Source: Pseudomonas marincola (GTDB lineage: Bacteria > Pseudomonadota > Gammaproteobacteria > Pseudomonadales > Pseudomonadaceae). Taken from it: a DNA stretch of 64,000 nt. Of this stretch, positions 8,929-17,175 are shown one piece after another. The notes under the pieces are model-generated. The model was not told where the DNA came from. It saw only the letters and a program-made list of their open reading frames with translations, and did no database searches. The translations under genes and the position numbers were made by a program. The stretch covers positions 909,987-973,986 of the forward strand of contig NZ_FPBC01000001.1 of assembly GCF_900116605.1 (NCBI RefSeq). Reading direction: 5' to 3'. The first letter of the stretch is position 1, and each line of letters begins with the position of its first letter.

Positions 8929-9885
8929 GTGGCGAAATTAAGTCATCGGCAGGCCGAGGCCTTCCGTGCGGTGATGATCGCCGGCACTATTACCGGCGCA
9001 GCAGAGATTCTTTGCGTATCTCAACCGGCCGTGAGCCGACTGCTGGCGGACTTCGAGGATGCCGTTCAACTCAGGCTGTTCGAACGTCACAAGAAACGTC
9101 TCACGCCAACGCCAGAGGCTTTGATTCTGTTCGAAGAAGTGGAAAAATCCTTCGTAGGTATCGAGAAGTTGGCCAGAACCGCCGATGAGCTGCGCGGCTA
9201 TCATCGCGGCTCCTTGAGGATCGCAGCCATGCCAGCTGTGTCCATAGGCTTCCTGCCTAATGTGGTCCAGAACTTCATCAGCGATCACCGCGGCGTTTCA
9301 GTGACCCTGCAGGTCCGCAGTTCGCAGCAGGTCGCCGACTGGATCGCTACCCAGCATTACGATGTCGGCATAGTCGCTACTAACGTCTCCGACCCCGCCC
9401 TTGAGGTACAACTGCTGGCCGACTGCCGCATGGTCTGCGCACTGCCTGTCGGTCACCGGCTTGCTGATAAGTCGGTGATCACACCCGAGGACTTGCGAGA
9501 CGAGCCCTTCATTTCACTAGGCACTGAACAAAGCGTGCGCTACAAGATCGATGAGGTGTTCAATCGCGCAGAGGTAAACCGTCAGCTAATTGTGGACACG
9601 CAACTATGCTACGTGGCGTGCTCATTCGTACTGGCAGGCAGCGGCGTCACCCTCGTTGACCCACTGACAGCCCTACACTTTGCGCCGCAAGGCTTGGTGG
9701 TAAAACGGTTCGAGCCGAGGATTAGTTTCGTTTTCAACGTTCTGTATCCAGGACAAAGAGCGAAATCGCAAATGACCCTTGATTTTACCGACACGCTGCG
9801 TTTCAAGCTGGCGCAGTTGGCAGAGTCTTCGTCCGGTTTATTAGACTTCGAGGCACCACCACACGACCAAGGTGGGAGCACTTGA
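8929..9885 (+). CDS. LysR-family transcriptional regulator of the TRAP/dehydrogenase operon
   Basis: 318 residues. The N-terminal winged helix (residues 1-65) reads RQAEAFRAVMIAGTITGAAEILCVSQPAVSRLLADFE, the classical LTTR pattern, followed by the effector-binding domain (SLRIAAMPAVSIGFLPNVV onward). The GTG at 8929 is preceded by GGAGGG. The domain resembles regulators of opine and amino-acid catabolism (OccR/NocR-like by position), which is consistent with the flavin-dehydrogenase genes but is not proof. Divergent orientation suggests self-repression and activation of the operon on substrate binding. Confidence 0.9.
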   Translation: MAKLSHRQAEAFRAVMIAGTITGAAEILCVSQPAVSRLLADFEDAVQLRLFERHKKRLTPTPEALILFEEVEKSFVGIEKLARTADELRGYHRGSLRIAAMPAVSIGFLPNVVQNFISDHRGVSVTLQVRSSQQVADWIATQHYDVGIVATNVSDPALEVQLLADCRMVCALPVGHRLADKSVITPEDLRDEPFISLGTEQSVRYKIDEVFNRAEVNRQLIVDTQLCYVACSFVLAGSGVTLVDPLTALHFAPQGLVVKRFEPRISFVFNVLYPGQRAKSQMTLDFTDTLRFKLAQLAESSSGLLDFEAPPHDQGGST

Positions 9886-10125
9886 TTCGACATGAGTTAG
9901 GCCATCTGAATCAGCTCTATTACGGTGACCGCCTTCAAATCTCTTTTTTGCTAGTTCAAATATGTCCGCCAACTACTGCAAAGTGTCGATTTCAGCCGAT
10001 CACGACAGGCAGTTTTAGCCGGCTGCTGCCAGCCATGGACACGACCCATTCTGCTCAAGTCCTGAGCACAGGATTACTCAGACCGAATGCAATCAGTCGG
10101 TCAACTCTGTGCAATTCCCCAATGC
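9886..10125. other. Non-coding gap after LysR gene
   Basis: No gene is supported. The stretch contains weakly repeated words (ACGACAGGCAGT near 10003, related to GAGACAGGCAGT near 2378) and CCGGCTGCTGCCAG near 10018. These resemble degenerate intergenic repeats scattered in Pseudomonas genomes. Nothing else is evident. Confidence 0.35.
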
Positions 10126-10155
10126 AAAAAGCCCAGTCATCGGACTGGGCTTTTT
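10126..10155 (-). terminator. Rho-independent terminator of the bauABC operon
   Basis: A perfect stem of 13 bp (AAAAAGCCCAGTC / GACTGGGCTTTTT) with the tetraloop ATCG. It has T tracts on both strands and lies 24 bases beyond the stop of bauC, so it should end the minus-strand operon; it can also stop read-through from the LysR gene. Confidence 0.9.
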
Positions 10156-10179
10156 GGTTCCCGCGAAGCGAGTTAAGCG

Positions 10180-11676
10180 TTAGCCGTTGCTTGGGAAAGC
10201 AAACGATGCGGCCTCGTGGGTCGCGCGTTGTGGCCAGCGCTGAGTGATGGCTTTGCGACGGGTGTAGAAACGCACACCGTCCGGGCCGTAAGCATGCAGG
10301 TCGCCGAACAGCGAGCGCTTCCAGCCGCCGAAGCTGTGGTAGGCAACCGGTACTGGCAGCGGCACGTTGACGCCGACCATGCCGACTTCGATCTCGTCGC
10401 AGAACAGGCGTGCAGACTCACCGTCGCGGGTGAAGATGCAGGTGCCGTTGCCGTACTCGTGATCGTTGATCAGTTGCATGGCTTCTTCGAGGCTGTTGAC
10501 GCGCACGACACAGAGTACCGGGCCAAAGATTTCTTCTTTGTAGATGCTCATTTCCGGGGTTACGCGGTCGAACAGGCAGCCACCGAGGAAGAAGCCTTTT
10601 TCGTTACCGGCAACGCTCAGGCCACGGCCATCGACAACCAGTTCAGCGCCAGCAGCAACGCCAGCATCCACATAACCCTGAACCTTGTCACGGTGCGCGC
10701 CCGTAACCAGTGGGCCCATGTCCAGGCCGCAGGAAGTGCCGGCACCGATTTTCAGTGCCTTGATCTGCGGCTTGAGCTTTTCGATCATCGCATCGGCAAT
10801 CTGATCGCCCACGCACACGGCAACGGAGATGGCCATGCAGCGCTCGCCACACGAACCATAAGCGGCGCCCATCAACGCGCTGACCGCGTTATCAAGGTCG
10901 GCATCCGGCATCAGCACCGCGTGGTTTTTAGCGCCGCCCAATGCTTGTACGCGCTTGCCGCGCTTGGTGCCTTCGGCGTAGATGTACTCGGCAATCGGGG
11001 TTGAACCAACAAAGCTCAGGGCTTTGACTTCCGGGGCTTCGATCAACGCATCCACAGCTTCTTTGTCGCCGTGCACAACGTTAAGTACGCCTTTCGGCAA
11101 ACCGGCTTCCTGAAGCAGTTGCGCGATGTACAGCGTCGAGCTTGGGTCACGCTCTGAAGGCTTGAGGATGAAGCAGTTACCGCAGACGATGGCCAGCGGA
11201 TACATCCACAGAGGCACCATCGCCGGGAAGTTGAACGGGGTAATGCCGGCAACCACGCCCACCGGCTGGAAGTCGCTCCAGGCGTCGATGTTCGGGCCGA
11301 CGTTGCGGCTGTACTCACCCTTGAGAATTTCAGGTGCTGCGCAGGCAAACTCGACGTTTTCGATACCGCGCTTCAGCTCACCGGCGGCGTCTTCGAGGGT
11401 TTTGCCGTGCTCTTCGCTGATCAGCTTGGAGATTTCAGCTTCGTGCTGCTCAAGCAGTTGCTTGAAGCGGAACATGATCTGCGCGCGCTTGGCCGCCGGG
11501 GTATTGCGCCAGGCCGGGAATGCAGTTTTGGCCGAGTCGATAGCCTGCTGCACGGTGGCAGTGTCCGCCAATGCAACCTTGTGGATAGCGTCGCCAGTCG
11601 ACGGGTTGAACACGTCGGCGCTGCGACCGGTTCCAGCGACTGACTCGCCATGGATCAGGTGATTGATAGTGCCCAT
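10180..11676 (-). CDS. bauC: CoA-acylating (methyl)malonate-semialdehyde dehydrogenase, beta-alanine pathway
   Basis: 498 residues of the aldehyde dehydrogenase superfamily, MmsA/IolA type. Characteristic parts are GVVAGITPFNFPAMVPLWM (nucleotide and substrate region), KPSERDP, and SCGERCMA with the catalytic Cys at residue 280. It oxidises malonate semialdehyde with CoA and NAD+ to acetyl-CoA and CO2, the last step of beta-alanine breakdown; it may also take methylmalonate semialdehyde from valine. The ATG at 11676 has GGAG 6 bases upstream; the earlier ATG at 11688 overlaps that ribosome site and is unlikely. Gene order with the cupin, aminotransferase and divergent LysR gene matches P. aeruginosa bauC (PA0130). 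Confidence 0.93.
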   Translation of the reverse strand: MGTINHLIHGESVAGTGRSADVFNPSTGDAIHKVALADTATVQQAIDSAKTAFPAWRNTPAAKRAQIMFRFKQLLEQHEAEISKLISEEHGKTLEDAAGELKRGIENVEFACAAPEILKGEYSRNVGPNIDAWSDFQPVGVVAGITPFNFPAMVPLWMYPLAIVCGNCFILKPSERDPSSTLYIAQLLQEAGLPKGVLNVVHGDKEAVDALIEAPEVKALSFVGSTPIAEYIYAEGTKRGKRVQALGGAKNHAVLMPDADLDNAVSALMGAAYGSCGERCMAISVAVCVGDQIADAMIEKLKPQIKALKIGAGTSCGLDMGPLVTGAHRDKVQGYVDAGVAAGAELVVDGRGLSVAGNEKGFFLGGCLFDRVTPEMSIYKEEIFGPVLCVVRVNSLEEAMQLINDHEYGNGTCIFTRDGESARLFCDEIEVGMVGVNVPLPVPVAYHSFGGWKRSLFGDLHAYGPDGVRFYTRRKAITQRWPQRATHEAASFAFPSNG

Positions 11677-11777
11677 GAGACTCTCCATTTAATTGTCTGT
11701 GCGATGGCGGCAGTTGTGCCCGGCCATCCGAATTTTCTGCTTAGCGGCGACAAGCCTATGGCCTATCACCTTCTGAT

Positions 11778-12074
11778 TCAGCGAGCGGTTTTGATCTCGG
11801 TTTCGACAAACACCACTTCATGCTCACTGGCGTTGACCACATTGTGCTTAACGCCGGCGCTGCGAAAATAAGCCTGCCCGGCAACCAGGGTCGCGTACTT
11901 GTCGCCCTCGGGTGTTTCCAGCAACAGGGTGCCCGCGGTCATGGGCACCACGACATAGTCGTAACCGTGGCAGTGCAGCCCGGTCTCGGTGCCCGGCGCA
12001 AAGCGCCATTCAGTAACGATAACTTGCTCGTTATCGACCTGCACCGTGGCCACGGCCTGAGCCCGGCCGCCCAT
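11778..12074 (-). CDS. bauB: Cupin-domain protein BauB
   Basis: 98 residues, a single small cupin barrel. Metal ligands are probably H34 and H36 (GLHCHGYDYVV), a Glu/Gln-type position nearby and the His in AGVKHNVVN. The gene starts with the ATG of TAATG, overlapping the bauA stop by one base, so it is coupled to bauA. The role of BauB in beta-alanine catabolism is not established; the conserved position between the aminotransferase and the dehydrogenase suggests a function on malonate semialdehyde or on regulation, which is inference. Confidence 0.85.
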   Translation of the reverse strand: MGGRAQAVATVQVDNEQVIVTEWRFAPGTETGLHCHGYDYVVVPMTAGTLLLETPEGDKYATLVAGQAYFRSAGVKHNVVNASEHEVVFVETEIKTAR

Positions 12075-13420
12075 TAGTCGATGCTCTGCAGGGCTTGGCC
12101 GACTGCGTCGAATACGCGGTCAAGGTCTTCGGCCTTGGCATTGAAGGTTGGCCCAAACTGCAGGGTATCGCCACCAAAGCGTACATAGAAACCGGCTTTC
12201 CACAGCGCCATGCCCGCCTCGAACGGACGAATCACTGCATCGCCATCACGCGGGGCCAGCTGGATTGCACCGGCCAGACCGCAGTTACGAATGTCGATGA
12301 TGTGCTTGGCACCTTTCAGGCCATGCAGCGCATTGGCGAAGTGCGGCTCGATCTCGGCAGCTTGCTGCACCAGGTTTTCACGCTTGAGCAGTTCCAGCGA
12401 AGCCAGACCCGCGGCGCAGGCAACCGGGTGCGCCGAGTAGGTGTAACCGTGGCTGAACTCGACCATGTGCTCTGGGGATGGCTGGTTCATGAAGGTCTGG
12501 TAAATCTCTTTCGAGGCAATCACCGCGCCCAGTGGCACCGCGCCGTTGGTGATCTGCTTGGCGGTGTTCATGATGTCCGGCGTGACACCGAAGTACTCAG
12601 CGCCAGTCCACTTGCCCATGCGGCCGAAAGCGGTAATAACTTCGTCGAAAATCAGCAGGATGTTGTGCTGGGTGCAGATTTCGCGCAGGCGCTGCAGGTA
12701 GCCAACCGGTGGCACGATGACACCGGCCGAGCCAGACATCGGCTCAACGATGACCGCCGCGATGTTCGACGCGTCGTGCAGTTCAATCAGCTTGAGCAAT
12801 TCGTTGGCCAGCTCAACGCCACCCGTCTCAGCCATGCCCTTGGTGTAAGCCATGCCGGCTTGCAGGGTGTGCGGCAGATGATCGACGTCCATGAACTGGC
12901 CGTACATTTTACGGTTGCCGTTGATCCCGCCGAGGCTGGTACCGGCAATGTTCACACCGTGATAGCCACGTGCGCGGCCGATGAATTTGGTCTTGGCCGG
13001 CTGGCCTTTCAGGCGCCAGTAAGCCTTGGCCATTTTCACGGCCGTATCGGCGCACTCAGAACCCGAACTGGTGAAGAACACATGGTCCAGACCTTCCGGC
13101 GTCAGCTCAGCCAGTTGTTCGGCAAGCTGGAACGACAGCGGATGGCCATACTGAAAGCCCGGCGAGTAATCGAGGGTGCCCAACTGCTTGGCCACCGCTT
13201 CCTGAATTTCCTTGCGCGAGTGACCCGCACCACATGTCCACAAACCCGAAAGGCTGTCGTAGATCTTGCGACCCTGATCATCCTTCAACCAGCTGCCTTC
13301 GGCAGACACGATAAAACGCGGGTCACGGTGGAAGTTGCGGTTAGCGGAGAACGGCATCCAGTGAGCGTCCAGCTTGAGCTGGCTGGCGATTGATGGCGTA
13401 GCAGTCTGGGGCATATTCAT
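12074..13420 (-). CDS. bauA: Beta-alanine:pyruvate transaminase (omega-amino acid aminotransferase)
   Basis: 448 residues, class-III PLP aminotransferase. The PLP-binding lysine is K288 in MNTAKQITNG, and D259 (LIFDEVITAFGRMG) contacts the pyridine nitrogen; the N-terminal HWMPFSANRNF is the signature start of the omega-amino acid:pyruvate group. It moves the amino group of beta-alanine to pyruvate giving malonate semialdehyde and L-alanine. The start at 13420 is set by GAGG 7 bases upstream; the upstream ATG (13444) lacks a site. It is the first gene of the bauABC operon and is divergent from bauR. Confidence 0.95.
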   Translation of the reverse strand: MNMPQTATPSIASQLKLDAHWMPFSANRNFHRDPRFIVSAEGSWLKDDQGRKIYDSLSGLWTCGAGHSRKEIQEAVAKQLGTLDYSPGFQYGHPLSFQLAEQLAELTPEGLDHVFFTSSGSECADTAVKMAKAYWRLKGQPAKTKFIGRARGYHGVNIAGTSLGGINGNRKMYGQFMDVDHLPHTLQAGMAYTKGMAETGGVELANELLKLIELHDASNIAAVIVEPMSGSAGVIVPPVGYLQRLREICTQHNILLIFDEVITAFGRMGKWTGAEYFGVTPDIMNTAKQITNGAVPLGAVIASKEIYQTFMNQPSPEHMVEFSHGYTYSAHPVACAAGLASLELLKRENLVQQAAEIEPHFANALHGLKGAKHIIDIRNCGLAGAIQLAPRDGDAVIRPFEAGMALWKAGFYVRFGGDTLQFGPTFNAKAEDLDRVFDAVGQALQSID

Positions 13421-13517
13421 GGTGCAGCCTCGCGAGGAAGACAATGTTCTTGTTGAAGGACTCTTGCCAGTAAAGGTGCCACGCGGATAAAGTCAGTAAA
13501 ACCAAACTCTTCTTATC

Positions 13518-13538
13518 TTTAGTTAAGCGCATACTAAA
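13518..13538. promoter_or_regulatory. Inverted repeat, probable BauR operator
   Basis: The dyad TTTAGT-N9-ACTAAA sits 2 bases upstream of the bauR start codon in the bauR-bauA divergent region (13421-13540). Perfect 6-bp arms centred on TAAGCGCAT are typical of a LysR-family recognition site. Its closeness to bauR suggests autoregulation, with bauA activated from the same or a neighbouring site. Confidence 0.5.
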
Positions 13539-13540
13539 CA

Positions 13541-14470
13541 ATGAGCACACGCCGCCCCGAACCGTTGGCCCAAGTCAGTGATTTTGATATCCGCCTGCTG
13601 AAACTGTTCCGCAGCGTGGTCGATTGCGGCGGCTTTTCTGCCGCAGAAAGTGTGCTGGGCATCGGTCGTTCGGCGATCAGCCAACAGATGAGTGACCTCG
13701 AACAACGCCTCGGCTTTCGCCTGTGTCAACGCGGGCGCGCCGGGTTTGCGCTGACCGAAGAAGGTCGCGAAGTTTTCCGCTCGACCGAGCAGCTATTGGC
13801 GGCGCTCGAGAGTTTCCGTACCGAGGTCAATGGCCTGCACCAAAACCTGCGCGGCGAGCTGAATATCGGCCTCACCGATAACCTGGTAACGGTACCGCAC
13901 ATGCGCATTACCCACGCCCTCGCCCGCCTCAAGGAGCGCGGCCCGGATGTGCGCATACACATTCGCATGACCCCGCCCAGTGAGGTCGAACAGGGTGTGC
14001 TCGACGGTCGCCTGCACATTGGCGTGGTGCCGCAGGCCAGCTCGTTGTCCGGCCTTGAATATCAACCGCTGTATGAAGAGCGTTCCCTGCTGTACTGCGC
14101 GGTCGGCCACCCGCTGTTTTACGTGGACGACACCAAACTCGACGACGAGCGCCTGAATGCGCAAGACGCCATTGCTCCGACCTTCCGCTTACCGCCAGAC
14201 ATTCAGGGCCACTACCAACAACTCAATTGCACCGCCAGCGCCTCGGATCGCGAGGGCATGGCCTTCCTGATTCTGACCGGACGCTATATCGGCTACCTGC
14301 CCGACCATTACGCAGCGCCTTGGGTGCAGCAAGGCCGGTTGCGCGCGCTCAAGGCCGACTCGCGCTTCTATGAACTCAATCTGGCGGCGGTAACCCGCAA
14401 AGGCCGGCGTCCGCACCTGGTACTCGAAAGCTTTCTTGAAGTGCTCGACGAAACCAGCAACCTGAGCTGA
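13541..14470 (+). CDS. bauR: LysR-family activator of beta-alanine catabolism
   Basis: 309 residues. The N-terminal helix-turn-helix is seen in LLKLFRSVVDCGGFSAAESVLGIGRSAISQQMSDLEQRLG, and the remaining 230 residues are the LTTR effector domain (NIGLTDNLVTVPHMRIT). Divergent orientation from bauA with a dyad between them is the same as P. aeruginosa PA0133 (bauR), which responds to beta-alanine and activates bauABC. A bauD-like permease gene, found beyond bauC in P. aeruginosa, is absent here. Confidence 0.9.
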   Translation: MSTRRPEPLAQVSDFDIRLLKLFRSVVDCGGFSAAESVLGIGRSAISQQMSDLEQRLGFRLCQRGRAGFALTEEGREVFRSTEQLLAALESFRTEVNGLHQNLRGELNIGLTDNLVTVPHMRITHALARLKERGPDVRIHIRMTPPSEVEQGVLDGRLHIGVVPQASSLSGLEYQPLYEERSLLYCAVGHPLFYVDDTKLDDERLNAQDAIAPTFRLPPDIQGHYQQLNCTASASDREGMAFLILTGRYIGYLPDHYAAPWVQQGRLRALKADSRFYELNLAAVTRKGRRPHLVLESFLEVLDETSNLS

Positions 14471-14629
14471 GCCACGCCGTATCAAGCCGATAAAAATCGC
14501 AGAACAGTTCTTGGTAACAACCCGTAACAACCAAGCCGTTAGATCGGCGCAGCGGGATGCGCGGGTCTATGCTCGAGGGGTTATTGTTTAACCCTGACCC
14601 TCGCACGTTTTCATCGCCAAGGAGGCGCC

Positions 14630-15553
14630 ATGCCCAGTCGTCGTCGATTTATCCAGAACAGCGCTACCCTGCTCGGGCTCGCGGCCTGCAACCCGCTGTT
14701 GAGCAACGCCGTATTTGCCGACGACCTGAGCCAACTGCTGAAACGTGAAATTCCCTCCTCTGGCGAAAAGCTGCCGGTCATTGGCCTTGGCACTTCGCGC
14801 ACATTCGATGTCGGCCTGGACGATGCCAGCCTCAAAGAGCTGGACGGCGTGATGCGTACATTCATCAACGGCGGCGCCAAGCTGATTGATACCGCCCCCA
14901 GTTACGGCAATTCCGAGGCGGCCACGGGTTCTTTGCTCAAGCGAACCGGCACGCACGGCAAGGCGTTTCTGGCGACCAAGATTTCCGCCACTGGCCGTGA
15001 CCAAGGGCTTGCTCAGTTCCAGCACAGCCAGAAGGTGCTCCACCGCCAAACCATCGACTTGCTCCAAGTGCATAACTTGCGCGACACCAACACCCAACTC
15101 AAGCTGATGCGCGAACTCAAGGAGCAAGGTCTGGTGCGCTACATCGGCGTAACCCATTATCTGGACTCGGCTCACGACGATTTGCTTGCGGTGCTGGCGC
15201 GCGAGAAGCTCGACTTCGTCCAGTTCAACTACTCACTGGGTGAGCGCAATGCCGAGAAGCGCCTGCTGCCGTATTGCGCCGATAACGGCATCGCCACACT
15301 GATCAACCGGCCGTTCATGCGCGGTGAATTGCTAGGGCGGATCAAAGGCCAGCCGTTACCGGAATGGGCGATTGAAGTCGATGCCACTTCATGGGCGCAA
15401 CTGTTGCTCAAGTTCATTCTTTCCAACCCTGCCGCAACCGTGGTGATACCGGCCACATCAACGCCGCGTTACATGGCCGACAACATCAAGGCCGGTATGG
15501 GCCGACTGCCAGATGAGCGCAATCGCCAGCGAATTATTCAGGCGTTTTCCTGA
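14630..15553 (+). CDS. Exported (Tat) aldo/keto reductase
   Basis: 307 residues. The first 30 form a twin-arginine signal (PSRRRFIQNSATLLGLAA), so the enzyme is probably folded in the cytoplasm and moved to the periplasm; LGLAAC also resembles a lipobox, so a Tat lipoprotein is possible. The catalytic set of the aldo/keto reductase superfamily is present: D88 and Y92 (LIDTAPSYGNSE), K117 (FLATKISA) and a His in LLQVHNL. It has a strong GGAGG site before the ATG. Substrate unknown. It is followed 17 bases later by an ATP/ADP-carrier-like gene, suggesting co-transcription. Confidence 0.85.
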   Translation: MPSRRRFIQNSATLLGLAACNPLLSNAVFADDLSQLLKREIPSSGEKLPVIGLGTSRTFDVGLDDASLKELDGVMRTFINGGAKLIDTAPSYGNSEAATGSLLKRTGTHGKAFLATKISATGRDQGLAQFQHSQKVLHRQTIDLLQVHNLRDTNTQLKLMRELKEQGLVRYIGVTHYLDSAHDDLLAVLAREKLDFVQFNYSLGERNAEKRLLPYCADNGIATLINRPFMRGELLGRIKGQPLPEWAIEVDATSWAQLLLKFILSNPAATVVIPATSTPRYMADNIKAGMGRLPDERNRQRIIQAFS

Positions 15554-15569
15554 TTCGCAGGCCGGATAG

Positions 15570-16871
15570 ATGATTAACGCGGCGCCGCGACTGGCCAAGG
15601 CAATTAACGCCGAGGCCAATGAGCTGGTGGCGGCCTTGTGCGGTTTCAGCCTGTTTCTCTGCCTGTTCTGCGGCTATTTCATGCTTCGCCCAATCCGCGA
15701 AACCATGGGCATCGTCGGCGGTGTGGATAACTTGCAGTGGCTGTTCAGCGCCACATTCGTGCTGATGCTGATCGCCGTGCCGCTATTCGCCTGGCTCAAC
15801 TCTAACGTGCCGCGTGAGCGTTACATCGACTGGGTCTACGCATTTTTCATCAGCAATCTGCTGATCTTCGCCAGCTTATTCAGCCAGCTGCAACACGATG
15901 TGTGGCTAGCCCGCAGCTTTTACGTCTGGCTGTCGGTCTACAACCTGTTCGTGGTCTCCGTGGCATGGAGCCTGATGAGCGATGTGTTCGACAGCCAGCA
16001 AGCCAAGCGGTTGTTTGCCTTTATCGCCGCCGGTGCCAGTTGCGGTGGTTTACTCGGCCCGGCATTAGGCGCGTTGCTGATCGGCTGGCTCGGCGAGAGT
16101 GGCTTGATGCTCTGCGCCGCAACCTTGCTGGCCATCGCGCTGTTGGCCAAGCGTTACCTGATGAACTGGCGCAGCCAGGGCGGCGCCGGTCGCCCCGGCG
16201 CTGTGAGCGATGAAAGCCCGAAACGCCCGGTTCTCGGCAATCCTTTCAGCGGTTTTAGCCTGGTCGCCCGCTCGCCGTATCTGTTGGCGATCAGCGTATT
16301 TGTGATTCTTTTGGCGACAGCCAGTACGTTTTTGTACATCGAGCAGGCGCGACTGGTCGCCGAAACATTCCCCACCCGCGAGCAGCAAGTGCGGGTGTTT
16401 GGCTTGATCGACTTCACCGTGCAGGCGTTATCACTGATCGCGCAGCTGTTCATCACCGGGCGCATCGCACAAAGCTTCGGCATTCGCGCGCTGCTCGCCG
16501 GCGTACCTTTGCTGGTGTGTCTGGGCTTTATCGGTCTGGCTCTGGCGCCTACTTTCGCCATGCTTGCCGCCCTGATGATTGTGCGCAGAGTAGGTGAATA
16601 CGCCTGCGTGCGGCCGGGCCGTGAAATGCTCTTTGCACCGCTCGATGCGCAAACCAAGTACAAGGCCAAGAACTTCATCGACACCGTGGTTTACCGCGCC
16701 GGCGATGCGGCCAGCGCCTGGGCCAAGACCCTGATCGACAGCCTGAGTAACGGCGTGTGGGTTGCAGCAATAGCAGGTGCAGTCTGCGCTGCCATTTGGG
16801 CCGCACTCGGTTGGTACTTGGGCGGCCAACGCGAGCAAATCAAACCGCGCGGTGATGAACACAGCGTTTAA
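15570..16871 (+). CDS. NTP/NDP exchange-type transporter (ATP/ADP-carrier-like MFS protein)
   Basis: 433 residues, about 12 transmembrane helices. The N-terminal LFCGYFMLRPIRETMGIVGG and later GEYACVRPGREMLFAPLDAQTKYKAKNFIDTVVYRAGD are hallmarks of the nucleotide-exchange (TLC-like) branch used by rickettsiae and plastids, and of free-living relatives whose substrate is unknown. In a free-living Pseudomonas energy parasitism is not expected, so 'exchange of nucleotides' is a family label only. It lies directly downstream of the aldo/keto reductase gene, probably in the same transcript. Confidence 0.8.
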   Translation: MINAAPRLAKAINAEANELVAALCGFSLFLCLFCGYFMLRPIRETMGIVGGVDNLQWLFSATFVLMLIAVPLFAWLNSNVPRERYIDWVYAFFISNLLIFASLFSQLQHDVWLARSFYVWLSVYNLFVVSVAWSLMSDVFDSQQAKRLFAFIAAGASCGGLLGPALGALLIGWLGESGLMLCAATLLAIALLAKRYLMNWRSQGGAGRPGAVSDESPKRPVLGNPFSGFSLVARSPYLLAISVFVILLATASTFLYIEQARLVAETFPTREQQVRVFGLIDFTVQALSLIAQLFITGRIAQSFGIRALLAGVPLLVCLGFIGLALAPTFAMLAALMIVRRVGEYACVRPGREMLFAPLDAQTKYKAKNFIDTVVYRAGDAASAWAKTLIDSLSNGVWVAAIAGAVCAAIWAALGWYLGGQREQIKPRGDEHSV

Positions 16872-17175
16872 GGATCGGGCACCGGCAGACGAGTTGACGA
16901 CAGCTCCAGCCGATCAGGCAGCGCTCGGTTGGCAATCCGCGAGCGTCGCTTGCTGCTAAGTCCAAGCTGGGCTCAATCTGGCACAAGCGCTCAAAACCAA
17001 GCCTTTGCGCTGCGCACCAAGCGACAAAAGCGTGCGTCGCCATCGCAACGCGCACCAGTAAAGTGCGTTTTTCACCGGCAAGTTCGGCTGGCTATTTTTT
17101 TCTGACTGCAGAGCTTGTCACGCCCGCGGCACTGGGGTATCTCTGCACTCGTTGCCAGAAAAAAGCGAACCCGTC
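16872..17175. other. Non-coding gap before TetR regulator
   Basis: About 300 bases without a supportable gene. It should hold the promoter of the following TetR-type gene. A TCTGAC...TTGTCA pair near 17100-17120 is a loose dyad. No terminator with a T tract was found after the transporter gene. Confidence 0.35.

Noticed and set aside
12095..13393. Long open frame (432 codons) opposite the bauA gene
   Set aside because: It lies wholly antisense to a conserved aminotransferase and has no ribosome site or recognisable domain; long antisense frames are normal in GC-rich DNA.
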